Assembly: GCA_026119855.1 (NCBI GenBank)
Contig: JAOWBW010000281.1
Location: 992,001-1,056,000 of the forward strand
Direction of reading: 5' to 3'
Source of the DNA: Campanula takesimana
Taxonomy: Eukaryota; Streptophyta; Magnoliopsida; Asterales; Campanulaceae
Length of the DNA: 64,000 bases
Positions 44,297 through 55,389 of the stretch are shown here, piece after piece. Numbering within the stretch: position 1 is the stretch's first letter; each line of letters starts with the position of its first letter. Position numbers and translations under genes: made by a program. The notes under the pieces were generated by a model. That model searched no databases, was not told the DNA's origin, and saw only the letters and a list, made by a program, of their open reading frames with translations.

Positions 44297-44331
44297 ACCT
44301 CCCCCTATCTTTGTGGTTCTGATCAAAACAT
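44297..44331 (-). mobile_element. Purine-tract remnant outside the 5' LTR
   Basis: The sequence directly outside the upper LTR repeats the internal purine-tract region found inside the lower LTR (CTCCCCCTATCTTTGTGG, 37286-37318). An internal fragment of a second copy therefore abuts the LTR on the outside. Confidence 0.8.
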
Positions 44332-44907
44332 CCAAACCAATAATGGAGGTGGGTGCGCATTTTTCGGTTAAATTCATTGAAATGGACTAATGGAGGTGGT
44401 AATTTATTTTAGGCTCCATTATTAGGGCAAGATGACAGGCTGTTATTCACGGCTAGCAATTTCAATTGTTCTTCGGCCAAGGAGATCTTTTTGGGAAATA
44501 AATTTTAATTACGTTATTCACAGCTAGCAATTTCAATTAGACTTCAGGCAAGGAGATCTTTTTGGGAAATTAAATTTTAATTACGAGGTTTATCAAGATC
44601 TTTTTGGGAAATTAAATTTTAATTACGAGGTTTATTTTTAAGAGTATTATTACGAGTTAAAAAAAAAGTATCATTACCAGCATTAAACTTGCACCCCTTT
44701 TCTTAATGCAAAATCGTTTGATCTGGATTCGTTTGATCTGGATTCATTCAAAATTACTCCTTCCGGCCAAGCGAATATAGATGTGTACAAAATATTTAAA
44801 TGTGTACAAAATATTTAAATGTATTTTTTTTTAGTAGTGTTCAATTCAATACTTAATTATCCATCCTAAATGTTTAAAAAAAAATTTAAATTTACGAGTA
44901 AAATTAT
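44332..44907. repeat. Non-coding stretch with tandem AGATCTTTTTGGGAAAT units
   Basis: Between about 44440 and 44640 there are two imperfect units of roughly 80 bp (GCTAGCAATTTCAATT to TTTTAATTACG) and a further partial unit. No gene recognised. Confidence 0.75.
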
Positions 44908-45060
44908 TACTTTCTCCGTCTCATACTTATTGCTACCAATTGAAAGTGCACGAGGATTAAGAAAATAGGTTGGAAAAGTGAGTATTGTGAGTGGGTAAGA
45001 GAGAAAAAGTGAACAATTTGGGTAAGTAGAAAAAGTGAGTATTATGTATGCGACGGAGGA
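44908..45060. mobile_element. Stowaway-like MITE, uninterrupted relative of 5394-5879
   Basis: Left end TACTTTCTCCGTCTC, right end GCGACGGAGGAA. The interior (GAAAGTGCACGAGGATTAAG and on) preserves the site that is interrupted in 5394-5879. Confidence 0.7.
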
Positions 45061-45292
45061 AAGAAAATTTTTTGATATTTTTTATTTTATGTCAGCGACA
45101 ACACATTTGAACTGAACTCAAATTGCTACCATATGCGCTTAGGTATTGCCAACAATGTCTTTTTGTTATATTTGATATAGTCCCAAACATTTGAAATTTT
45201 ATTTCTACTTTGAATAGTAGTACTATCAATTATACTCCCTCGTCCTAAAACACTTTGCACACTTTTGAGGATGCACGAGAATTAAGGAATGA

Positions 45293-45353
<61 letters not shown>

Positions 45354-45849
45354 AGAGTAAATGACTTTGAATAAGTCAAATTTGAGAAGAAAAAGAAAAG
45401 TAATTAAATCCTTTTTGAGATTTAATTAAGGATTCTTTCCGTCTTCTGGTTTAGGTCTCTAGCCTATAAATACTAGCCATAAACTAGTATTTTTGTGTGC
45501 TTGATTCAATTGACATGGAGAGAAAGATCAGTAATTCTAGTTCTAGGGATTTGCATAGGTAGGAACTTTGTGATCAAAGTTCATGCAAACATAGATTAGT
45601 GTGATTATCTTCTTGTAATTGTTTCTCCGCCATAATAATATATGTTTCCCTTTGCCCGTGGAGGTAGCCAATAGAGATTGGTGAACCACGTATATTCTGT
45701 GTTGATTTGCGTTCGTTATTATTTATCTCTTGGGTTTGATTTACTAACAAGTGGTATCAGAGCCATGGTTCGGATGGGCCCGACCGGGTGGACCGTGTGT
45801 GTGCTTTATATGGTGGGGTTCCCCTTGTGCGACATAGCGAATCGAGTCT

Positions 45850-45960
45850 TGCAATCGAGGGCGATGGTGTTTCGTGAGCGGTTGGTACAATCGAGGGCGG
45901 TGGTGTTCCGCGGGCGGTTGGTGCAATCAAGGGCGATGGTGTTTCGTGGGCGGTTGGTAC
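45850..45960 (+). repeat. Three tandem 36-bp units in the copia interior
   Basis: Units share AATCGAGGGCGATGGTGTTT then CGTGGGCGGTTGGTAC, with few differences. Confidence 0.9.
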
Positions 45961-46033
45961 GAGCTTTCGCCGATATGGGCCAGAGGAAACACTGTGGGCC
46001 ATAGCGGTGTGGTCCTTGGTTTGAGGAGAGGAT

Positions 46034-46226
46034 TGTTGGGGTGAAACCCAAAGTCCCACATCGACAATTGAGGAAACAATTGCAAGGTATATAAGAGCAC
46101 CCACCCACTTCATTAGTATGAGGCCTTTTGGGGGTTGACCCAAAAACAAATCCGTGCGGGCTAGGCCCAAAGCGGACAATATCATACTAATGTGGGAAAG
46201 TGGTGGTGGTGGTCGCGGTCCCTACA
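46034..46226 (+). mobile_element. TRIM-like LTR inside the composite element
   Basis: It starts TGTTGGGGTGAAACCC directly after a purine tract (TTGAGGAGAGGAT) and ends GGTCCCTACA. A second TGGTATCAGAGC follows at about 46229. A TATATAAGAG box lies near 46089. This is the structure of a 193-bp LTR with its own primer-binding site, fused into the larger element. Confidence 0.75.
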
Positions 46227-46384
46227 AGTGGTATCAGAGCTCTGGTTGCACCAGAGTCTGGTTAGTAAAGAAAGATCAGGGCATTCCGCTGCGGTAGAAA
46301 GAGATTGATTCCAGGATGGACAAGAAAATCAACAAGTCTGGCGCAAAGAACATGTTTATTATCTGATGGAAGATTATGCATTGG

Positions 46385-46530
46385 GCGTGCTGGTCGCGGA
46401 CAGAAAAAGTGCAGATCGCGTGCAGAAAACGTGCAGTTCGCGTGCAGTCTTGGTGCGGGTCGCGTGCAGTTTTGGTGCAGTTCGCGTGCAGTTTTTTCCG
46501 TGCACTCCGCGTGCAGTGTCCGTGCAGAAA
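46385..46530 (+). repeat. GTGCAGTTCGC minisatellite
   Basis: Imperfect repeats of about 18 bp built on CGCGTGCAGTT and GGTGCAG. They produce several artefactual Cys/Arg-rich frames on both strands. Confidence 0.85.
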
Positions 46531-46639
46531 TCTGTGCTAGAAATAGCAAATCTGGTAGATCAGCATCTGAAAGTTTGTCTGGTGTTCGGTGGTGATCCAA
46601 GAACGCATCTAGAACATTTCGGTGTCTAGTATCTACATC

Positions 46640-46930
46640 TGAAGACGGATGAAGACCGTATTTATATGGCTAATGGATCTATCTGCGAAGTAGTTGGCAT
46701 GAGCTCTGTAAGGGTGAGAACTTCTGGTGATAAATATCTCACATTGAACAAGGTGAGACACGTTCCACAAGTAGCAAAGAATCTGGTATCACTTAGTCGG
46801 TTGGACAAGAAGGGATACAGTTTCAAAGGTGAAGGTGGAGTTCTGGAGTCTACAAAGGTTCGGATGTGATTCTGAAGGGCGGAATAAAAGATTCCTTGTT
46901 TATCCTCCAAGGTTCTGAGATTGGTGAGGG
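46640..46930 (+). pseudogene. Copia protease/GAG-pre-integrase remnant
   Basis: The frame reads NGSICEVVGMSSVRVRTSGD, then LNKVRHVPQVAKNLVSLSRL and GYSFKGEGGVLEST, the usual copia region after the protease site. It shifts frame near 46860 and continues as VILKGGIKDSLFILQG. Everything downstream is lost. Confidence 0.85.
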
Positions 46931-48005
46931 TGTTGGCGAGCAGGTGGAGCATCGTTTTACTCTAGGCCGGAGTGGACTGGGCAAGCCACGGCTAGAAGAT
47001 CAACACATACCAATTGTGTCAGTCATGGTTGGCAAGATCCAATGTCGACTGGATGGGCCACGTCTGAATGACTGTTAATTGCCCGTTGGGGTGATTCTGG
47101 GTGTCCGTAGGATACATTGCATGCAGAAAATATGATTGTCCAGAGGACAAGGTTGTTTGCCTGGTGAGGCAAATTCTGAGTGTCTTGAAGATACATGGCG
47201 TGCGGAAAATCTGGTTGTCCGGAGGACAAATCTAGTGTCTTTGACGAAAGACAGACTGAGGCAAAGGTTGAAAAATCTGGTACGAGGGATGTGGCTCAAG
47301 GTGGAGTCTATGTCGGAAGCTCGTGCAACTGAATTATTAGGGGAGATTCAAAGTCAAGGTGGAGATTGTTAGAGTAAATGACTTTGAATAAGTCAAATTT
47401 GAGAAGAAAAAGGAAAGTAATTAAATCCTTTTTGAGATTTAATTAAGGATTCTTTCCGTTTTCTGGTTTAGGTCTCTAGCCTATAAATACTGGCCATAAA
47501 CTAGTATTTTTGTGTGCTTGATTCAATTGACATGGAGAGAAAGATCAGTAATTCTAGTTCTAGGGATTTGCATAGGTAGGAACTTTGTGATCAAAGTTCA
47601 TGCAAACATAGATTAGTGTGATTATCTTCTTGTAATTGTTTCTCCGCCATAATAATATCTGTTTCCCTTTGCCCGTGGAGGTAGCCAATAGAGATTGGTG
47701 AACCACGTATATTCTGTGTTGATTTGCGTTCGTTATTATTTATCTCTTGGGTTTGATTTACTAACATATATATATATATATATATATATTCAAAAGTATT
47801 GTGAGTGGGAAAGAAGTTGTGAGGATGATAAGCTGTGTGAGATTTATAAGTGGGGCCCAATAGTAAGTGTGTGAGTATGACAAGTGGGGTAGAGAGAATA
47901 GAAAAATAATAAATTTTGAACATTTTAGGTAAGAGGACTTACCAATGGATCACCCAAAAAAGAAATAAGTGCAAGGTGTTTTGGGACGAAGGGAGTATTA
48001 ATTTG

Positions 48006-48261
48006 TACTCTTTCGTCCCATTTTAAATTGTAAAATTTGCTATTTTGGTTTACATAGAAATTGCAAAATGTAAAAATGGTAAAATTTTACCTACTATTTA
48101 CATACTCACATCAACTAACTCACTAACTATTCTCTACCTCACTTTCTCTCTCCTACCATACTGTCTACTCTCATAAATAACAACACATCACATTTTCTAC
48201 TTTTTCTTTAGCTTTCTTGCAAAAACGGTTTTGTGCAATTTCAAATAGGACGGATGGTGTA
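48006..48261. mobile_element. Stowaway-like MITE
   Basis: Ends TACTCTTTCGTCCC and GGACGGATGGTGTA. ATTTTAAATTGTAAAA pairs with the inverse GCAATTTCAAAT. Confidence 0.75.
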
Positions 48262-48295
48262 GAATACATGTAAAAATTACTGTAAAAAAATTACA

Positions 48296-48568
48296 TACTC
48301 GCTCTGTCTTTTTAGTCACGCTTTGACCAATGCACAGGTTTTAAGTAAAAATATTTTATATTAGTAGTTGAGTGAGTGTTGTGAGTATGAAAAGTATGAT
48401 GTGATATGTGAGTGAAGTTGGAATTGTGAGTGGGATAGTTTGTGTGAGTATGACAAGTGGATTCCATTGCATAAAGAATAATAAAAACTTTCTTTTTTTA
48501 GAGTGTGAACAATCAAATTGGCATCCAAAATGACAAAAAGTGAACAGACTTAAAAGACATAGGGAGTA
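48296..48568. mobile_element. Stowaway-like MITE
   Basis: Ends TACTCGCTCTGTCTTTT and AAAGACATAGGGAGTA. Confidence 0.75.
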
Positions 48569-48586
48569 TTTATTTTAAAATTTAAT

Positions 48587-48851
48587 TACTACCTCTATCT
48601 CAAATAATCTCTCTATTTTCCACTCTTCTTAATCTTCACGCATTTAATTTAACTGTTGTGACTTGTGAGTACATATGCTTTAATAGGTGAGAAAAAGTCG
48701 TGTGAAAAATATTTAGTAAATAATTGTTGTAAGTTTGATATTTAGAGTCTATAAATAAAGAATTATAGCAAACTTTTCTAATTAAAATTTTAAGTTTAAA
48801 ATAAGACATAAAATAATAAAAAAATACATTTAAAATAAGAAAAAGGGAGTA
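48587..48851. mobile_element. Decayed Stowaway-like MITE
   Basis: Ends TACTACCTCTATCTC and AAAAGGGAGTA. The interior pairing is weak. Confidence 0.55.
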
Positions 48852-49003
48852 GTATTTACTAGGAGTACAATGGAAAGAGGGGTTTTGTCTTTGACCTTCC
48901 CAACTCAAACGTAGGCCAGGCCTATGACAGGGAGTATTTCAGAGTAGGTAGTAAAACAATTTTCGAGTTTAGTCTTAAATTCGCTTTTGATCTTCCAATA
49001 TAA

Positions 49004-49142
49004 ATTCTCCCTCACATATATTTTAAGAATCAAAAATTTCTTAAATGGTGCTTAATTTAAGAGTAAAATTTTTAAAAAGAGAGTTTTTATCTTCTTATTT
49101 TTTATTAGTGTTATATGTTATACACACCTTACAACTACCTAC
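49004..49142. mobile_element. Stowaway-like MITE, left half
   Basis: A decayed left end (TTCTCCCTCACATA) is followed by the TTTAAGAATCAAAAATTTC interior of the 56561-56799 family. It is truncated by the next element. Confidence 0.55.
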
Positions 49143-49399
49143 TACTCTGTCAGTCCCAATTTAAACTTCAAAAAAAATTTGGGTTCAATAATTAAAAAAA
49201 GAGGCAATGTGTTGTGAATGTAGATGGTTTGGTAGGAGAGATAAAATGGGGTAGGAATAGTTAGTGGGTAATTGTTGAGTATGATATGTGGAGCCCACAA
49301 ATAAACAAGTATAAAAAACTTTCCCTTTTAAGTTTTAAAATTTAAAATGGGACACTCAAAATGAAAAATTTTAAAGTTTAAAATGACACAGAGAGAGTA
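49143..49399. mobile_element. Stowaway-like MITE
   Basis: Ends TACTCTGTCAGTCCC and GACACAGAGAGAGTA. AATTTAAACTTCAAAAA pairs with its inverse. Same family as 22727-22984. Confidence 0.75.
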
Positions 49400-49762
49400 T
49401 TTCTTATTTTATTTTCTCTCTCCTATCCACTCTGCAATCACAACACTTTACCTGAATATCAATATTTTATAATAATATTTTTGAATATTTTGATTTAAAC
49501 CAAATTTTGATGTAGTAGTACATCACATTGGGATACGAAAATGTATGTTGGATGAGATCAGAAATCAAAAAGAGTTTTTGGATGATTTCCTGATAAAGTG
49601 AAAGATGGACCGAGGTGTCTTTTGGAGAGAGTATGGCGTGCAATGGCTTTTTGAAAAACCAAGCAAGATTATTTGTATAATTAACAACTCCGTTTCAAAG
49701 TAAACTTTTTTTATAATGTCATGAATAAAAGAAAGCGGGATAAAAAATAGTATGTAAATGTA

Positions 49763-50025
49763 TACTCTATCCGTGTCAATTTTAAAACTTCAAAATATGG
49801 TTGTGTATAAAAATTAAGAAACATGTAATGTATTGTGAGTGTAGATGGTTTGGTAGGAAGGAGAAAGTGGAGCAGAAAATAGTTAATTATAATTGTTATA
49901 AGTATGACATGTGAGGTTCTCAAATAAAAAAATATAAAAAACTTTCTTTTTTAAGTTTTGAAGTTTAAACTTGAATACCTAAAATAAAGACTTTTGAAGT
50001 TTAGTAGAATAAGACGGAGTGAGTA
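49763..50025. mobile_element. Stowaway-like MITE
   Basis: Ends TACTCTATCCGTGTC and AGACGGAGTGAGTA. AAACTTCAAAATA pairs with its inverse. Confidence 0.75.
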
Positions 50026-50937
50026 GAGGTTTGTTTTTTCGGTGTAAATAAAAAGGGGGCAAATATTATTTTGTGTTGTGAATGTCGCGAAATGTTCCAT
50101 TTATTAATAATAAAGACTTTCAAATAAGCGGTAATATTTTTCCAAATATTTATAATTTTTTAAAACAAAATGTGTTAATTCCTTAGCTTCCAATAAATGA
50201 ACATTTTGAATTTAGAGGGAACAGAATTATGCAAACTTTAAGCAGTTTGAATTACCATAACTTAATATTTTTGTTTCATTTCATTTAGTTACTGTTTTTA
50301 AAGAAAAGATAACCATATACATTTTTGAGCTCACATATTTTTAGTTTTATTAATTTGTAAATAAAAATGAATTAACTTTAATGAAAAATAATATCAAAAT
50401 TTATGAATATATTATTTTTGAGTTGATATGACCACTTTTACGGAGTGGGGGATGGGGATTTTTATCGTGCGAAGGCTGTTTTCTTTTTGGTTAATTTATT
50501 AATATTTATAATTTCTTAGTTATTGTAAAACGTCAATTATTTTGAAAAAAAGTATTATGAAGTGGAGGCGATGTTAGTCAATTGGACTCAAATATAACCA
50601 ATCTTATCCTACTCTTTTTCGGTTTGAAATTATATCTCTTTTGTATTGTGTGACATCAAATACTTTAGTTTTTGTAATTTATTTGATTTTTTTTTTCTAA
50701 TTTCTTCAATGGATTTGAAGAATTCTCAATATGTCTTTGTACATTATACTTATTATATAATTTCTTTCTTAAATTTTTGTAGTTCATTATGTTGTTGGTT
50801 TTAATTATATTACAGTTAACTATATGCTTCCTTACCATAAATTAATTATATTTATACGTTCATATATTAACTTTACATGAAACAATTATTCCTATACGAT
50901 TTAAAAGGATACAATTTACTTTAATGATTTTATTATG
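50026..50937. other. AT-rich intergenic, no gene recognised
   Basis: No frame or repeat boundary that I can support. Part of it may belong to the Helitron whose 3' end lies at 51380. Confidence 0.45.
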
Positions 50938-51216
50938 TAATCCCTCCGTCCCGGAGTAAGAGTCATACCCCTCATTTGCACACATATTAATAAATATTGG
51001 AAGTGATGTAAATGTTGTGAGTGTAAAAGTAAAGTAGGAGAGAGAATGGGTGAGAGAGAATAATAAATTGATTGATGTTGTGAGTATAAAAGTAAAATAG
51101 GAGAGAGAATGAGTGGGGTGAATAGTAAAGATTCTTTGCCATTTTAGGAATATGACTCTTACTCTGGGACGTACCAAAATGGAAAGTATGACTTTTACTC
51201 TGGGACGGAGGGAGTA
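50938..51216. mobile_element. Stowaway-like MITE with doubled right end
   Basis: Ends TAATCCCTCCGTCCC and GGGACGGAGGGAGTA. The right subterminal GACTCTTACTCTGGGACG occurs twice in tandem (51153-51171, then up to 51207), suggesting an internal duplication. Confidence 0.85.
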
Positions 51217-51346
51217 CATCTTTCAACAAATATTAATCGTGTTTTTCATGTTTGCGGTAAGAATGTTTTATTTAAAAAATAAGTTCGTAATGTATTTAAA
51301 ATTACCTACTCATTAGCTTTCACTTTTTTAATGTTGTTTTTTTGGT

Positions 51347-51380
51347 AACGCCCCGTGCATCGCACGGGTGCACCGACTAG
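51347..51380 (+). mobile_element. Helitron 3' terminus (plus orientation)
   Basis: A stem CCCGTGC/GCACGGG (51352-51358, 51362-51368) is followed 8 bp later by CTAG at 51377-51380, then T. This is the Helitron 3' signature. The 5' end was not found. Confidence 0.65.
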
Positions 51381-51734
51381 TATCTTGAATGCCAAAATGA
51401 CGTCGTTCGATATACAGCGGTTGCTTTACATCTGTTAGGACAAAAGTTTTTCCCGTGTGCCGCGCAACATAATAAAACTTCCTCAGTAATTTTCCTTTTT
51501 CAAAAGAATAATACTAAAAAAGTCACAAAATCTAACACACAAAATCTTATGTGTAATGTTTTCATTGGTGCTTTTAATTAAATTGTGACGAGTCCATTAT
51601 CAAAGCAACCAATAAAATATTTTCATTTTATTTTGTGAGCGTGGTTTTTGTGACTTTATTTTGTGCTTCCGGAGTTCCTCTTTTCAAAAACAAAACAAAA
51701 ATGAAACCGCCGTTCTCGCACTATCCGTCCAACT

Positions 51735-51805
51735 CACTACTCTCTCTCTCTCTCCGGCCGGCGTGCGGCCATACATAGAAAATTGATCACTTTTCCATCA
51801 TCGCC

Positions 51806-51841
<36 letters not shown>

Positions 51842-51884
51842 CTCTCTCTCTCAATTCTAACGTAACGGAACTGTCCCTTCCATA
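51735..51884 (+). promoter_or_regulatory. CT/CA-rich 5' leader of the SYP7 gene
   Basis: (CT)n at 51742-51754, (CA)n at 51810-51837 and (CT)n at 51838-51852 directly precede the start codon. No clear TATA box was identified further upstream. Confidence 0.6.
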
Positions 51885-54709
51885 ATGGGGATGATTGATT
51901 TGATAACGAGAGCAGACGCAATTTGCAAGAAATACGAACGTTACGACGTCGACAAGCAAAGAGACGCCGTTAACAATGTCTCCGCCGGTGATCCTTTCGC
52001 CCGTCTCTACGCCTCCATCCAAGCCGACCTCCAACAACTCATTCTGGTTCACTCTCTCTCTGTTTCCGATTTCATTCGTACTATCTGTTCGGCTAAGTTT
52101 TTGTATAAATTTTGGTGTGTTTATTAATTAGAAATCGGAAGCGGCAGCTGCGGAGACGCGCAGGGCGACGGCGGTGGCTATTAACGCCGAAATTCGACGG
52201 TCTAAGGCTCGTTTGCTTGACGAATTACCCAAATTACAGAGACTAGCTTTCAAAAAGGTAAAATAAAGCTCCATGTTTAGCGAAAATACATGGATTTTTG
52301 TTTGATCAGAGTTAAAAATTATTTTGTTTAATTAGAGAAAATGATTTTCACATTCCCACAACATAATCTTGCTTGTGCTCAAATATATTAACTTTGCATT
52401 GTTAGGTGCTAATCAGTTGACAGTGGTGATTGGTGATATACATTTTTATTGTCATATTTTCCTATGAAACAAAATTCTCCTTCCGTCCCCAAATGAATTT
52501 CAATAATCAAGAAATTTTTGTCCTAGAATGAATGTATTTCTCTTAAAAGTTTGTCCGTAAATGATTTTTTTGCCTACTGATCATATACAAGCAAAACTAA
52601 AGTGAATAACAAGAATATTTATTTATCTTTGTCATTAAATTTTACAAAAACAGTATACATTTTCAGAATGTCCCTTAAATGAAATTTAGACATTCATTTA
52701 GGGATTGATGGAGTAGAATGATGATATTTGCGAACTGATGTAGGTAAAAGGGCTTTCGAAAGAAGAGATTGAGGCTCGTAGCGAATTAGTATTGGCTCTC
52801 AAAGAAAGGATTGAAGAAGTACCCGATGGATCATCGAGTGGGCCTAAACAAACCAGTGGTTTGCCATCTTCAGCCTCCAATAAAGCGATTAAGTTCGGTG
52901 CAACTTCAGGTAGACCTTGAATTCATTGGAGTTTTGTTTGATCAATCGTTTGGTTTCTTTGGGAATTATACTCGATTTTACTTCAATATCAGATGAAAGA
53001 TTTGATAGCAGCTACTATCAACATAATGAGGAGACGAGCAATTTTAGGGAAGAGTATGAAATGAGAAAAATGAAACAGGTGTGTCTTCTTCATCTGTTCT
53101 TCTTCGTATTTTTCTGAATGTTTCGGTCCTGCTTGGACATATCTTTTTTACATTTGTCAGTTCACACTGTTGTTCTTGTTTTCGACTAGGTGACTCCAGT
53201 TGGGTCATTTGCATTTTTGTAGGAAAACAGTTTTGGTGAAAATATTTGTCAACCATTATTAATTTATTATGGTTGATATTATTCTAAAAGAAATGGTCTT
53301 TACTTCTAAAATGCTTGTACCTTTTTGTATGATACAATAGTGAAAATGGAACGTGAAATAAGTTTGAAGATGTCTTTGTTTCGGTTTACCAGAAAGTTTA
53401 CTACTTACCAGTGATCATTTTGGGCATGATCAGCAAAACGTTATCTAAACTGCCACAAGTTGTCACCTCTAATGTTCCAAATCTTCTTAATTCATTGGAG
53501 GACATATATACGCCCATATTTTTTGATTTGTATGTCTAATTTCATTCAGCTTCTTCAGTCCCAAAAAAAAAAAAAAAAAAAAAAAAAATCCTACTTTCGA
53601 GTGGAGATGAAGTTAGATAGGCGAAACATGTAAAGGATAGTGTGTAAAACAACACTCACTTTCATGTTCGCAAGACAGTGAGTATAAAACTAGTAATGCT
53701 GACAAATTGACTCGATGCAGGATGAAGGGTTGGATGTGATAGCAGAAGGACTAGATACATTGAAAAACATGGCCCATGACATGAACGAGGTTTGTTTGCA
53801 TACAAATTTCCAGTCTCGTGGAAAATAAAAATTGTTGGGACTAATTGTTACTGCATAGATACTCACTTTGAACTGTTATCTTATTTCTTATGTTTTTCCC
53901 GTCTTCTCAAAACTGTTTACTATGTGCAGGAAGTGGATAGACAAGTGCCGTTGATGGATGAAATAGATGACAAGGTAATTATCTAATTGAAGTAGTAGAT
54001 AACTTCTCTCTGTTAACTTCTCATTTTTGCAAAGAATTTTTTTTTTCACGAAATTTTTATTAGTAAATTAAGTCCAAATACTTGAGTGATACCAGGTTGA
54101 CAGAGCAACAACTGATCTGAAAAATACCAATGTACGACTCAAAGACACAGTGACGAAGGTAACCTTAATGTTTCTTTTTCACATTTGTTTTCCGTTGTTA
54201 AAAGTAAAACTTACATGGTTTTATTACGTTCTATTTGTCTCCGTGGATATTAACAGTTGAGATCTAGTCGCAACTTTTGCATCGATATCATCCTCTTATG
54301 TCTCATCCTGGGAATTTCTGCGTATTTATACAAGTAAGCTTATTTCTATCCATATGAATGTACTATTGCAAATCAATGAATGATTCAATAAGTTCTTGGG
54401 CTCCATTCTATTAAAATATGGCTGCAGAATGATTTATTTGCTTCTTGTCTCGTGGAGTCTGTCAGAAGTCTGAATGTGCATACAAACTAGAACTACCATA
54501 CCAAATGTGCGAACACCACTTTTTTTTTAAAACCACTTTGCCAGAGTTAAGCTCGGTTTTTTTTTTTTTTTTTTTTTCATTTTTTTATAGAAATTAATGC
54601 TTCTATACATACACTTCTTGAGTTTTAGTGAAAACTATTGTTGATGAAGCTATTATGAATGTTCTTAAGGCTGGCTGTTATGTTACTTTCTTGCAGTGTA
54701 TTGAAGTGA
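51885..54709 (+). CDS. Qc-SNARE syntaxin, SYP71-like
   Basis: Nine exons: 51885-52046, 52132-52257, 52744-52909, 52993-53078, 53721-53789, 53930-53974, 54096-54158, 54257-54333 and 54697-54709. They give 268 residues with phases that fit throughout. The family is normally about 265 residues. The N-terminal helical region contains DAICKKYERYDVDKQRD and the AVAINAEIRRSKARL stretch. The SNARE motif covers about 176-238, with the zero-layer glutamine probably Gln208 in DRQVPLMDEID. A C-terminal membrane anchor spans about 246-264, followed by the short luminal tail NVLK. It should mediate membrane fusion at the ER and plasma membrane or cell plate, in complex with Qa, Qb and R-SNAREs. The last exon carries only four codons and the stop. 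Intron 2 contains a MITE. The gene looks fully intact. Confidence 0.96.
52475..52715. mobile_element. Stowaway-like MITE in intron 2 of the SYP7 gene
   Basis: Ends TTCTCCTTCCGTCCCC and GGGATTGATGGAGTA. AAATGAATTTCAA pairs with AAATTTAGACATTCATTT. GAGTGTCC family (11706-11967). Confidence 0.75.
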
Positions 54710-55021
54710 AACTCGTTTTCTGGAGAGAGCTACGGGACTTCGAATTTTCGTGTTATTGTTTTTACAGTCTGAAATTAAATTTCAAACCCTCTGTTTGATC
54801 TTTGATGAGAAATTCTGCACACTGTAATTTTCCAAGAGGGGAGAATTATGTTGAATACATATACAGTATTTCTTTATTTTGGGGGTTTTTTTTTTTTTTT
54901 TTAAATTGGACCAAGCCCACTGTCCTAAACTTTAAACTCATAGCTCAGCCCAGATGTGAGGTTATGTAATTAACATGTTTTTTTAGGCATGTAATTAACA
55001 CGTTATGCAACACTAATTAAA

Positions 55022-55192
55022 TACTCCCTCCGTCCCAAAATGATCTTCTCATTTGTCATTTCCCATTGTCCTAAAAAGTTCTTCACGTTTCTACAATTTG
55101 GGCTTAAAAGTGCATTGACACAACATAGCTAGTGTAGCAAGTGTTCATGTCCTTAAAATGTTTGAATAGTCGCTTTTGGGACGGAGGGAGTA
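55022..55192. mobile_element. Stowaway-like MITE, AAAATGATCTTC family
   Basis: Perfect ends TACTCCCTCCGTCCC and GGGACGGAGGGAGTA. 171 bp, downstream of the SYP7 gene. Confidence 0.9.
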
Positions 55193-55389
55193 TTCCTTTT
55201 TTACTTATTATGAATATTTGAGTTGTCCTTTTTTTTTAAAAAAAAATTGAACAGTGAGTTCTCCAATTAAAGTGGACTCATTTTATTTAAATAATGGACA
55301 TTTTCTCAAAAGAAACAAGCTAACTAAACAGTATATTCTAATATATATATGCATTTAACTCTTATTTTAAAACAAAGCGGATAAATATA

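Larger units (their letters stand above)
45350..47766 (+). mobile_element. Non-autonomous Ty1/copia element, composite, inserted in (AT)n
   Basis: Two 400-bp LTRs (45350-45749 and 47367-47766), TGTTAG...CTAACA, are nearly identical, implying recent insertion. A primer-binding site TGGTATCAGAGCC begins 2 bp after the left LTR (45752), complementary to initiator tRNA-Met. A purine tract CAAGGTGGAGAT precedes the right LTR. The interior holds a second LTR-like unit (46034-46226), minisatellites and one protease-region remnant, but no integrase or reverse transcriptase. The target duplication cannot be read because the flanks are (AT)n. Confidence 0.9.
45233..47997. mobile_element. Stowaway-like MITE hosting an (AT)n tract and a copia insertion
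   Basis: Ends TACTCCCTCGTCC and GGGACGAAGGGAGTA, with AAAACACTTTGCACAC against GTGCAAGGTGTTTTG. The centre holds (AT)n at 45295-45349 and 47767-47788, with the LTR element between. Confidence 0.8.

Noticed and set aside
45752..46241. TGGTATCAGAGC motifs as possible tRNA genes
   Set aside because: They are primer-binding sites complementary to initiator tRNA-Met next to LTR ends; no cloverleaf is present.
46305..46629. Cys/Arg-rich frames on both strands that look like small secreted peptides
   Set aside because: They come from the GTGCAGTTCGC minisatellite in the copia interior, with no signal peptide and no stable frame.
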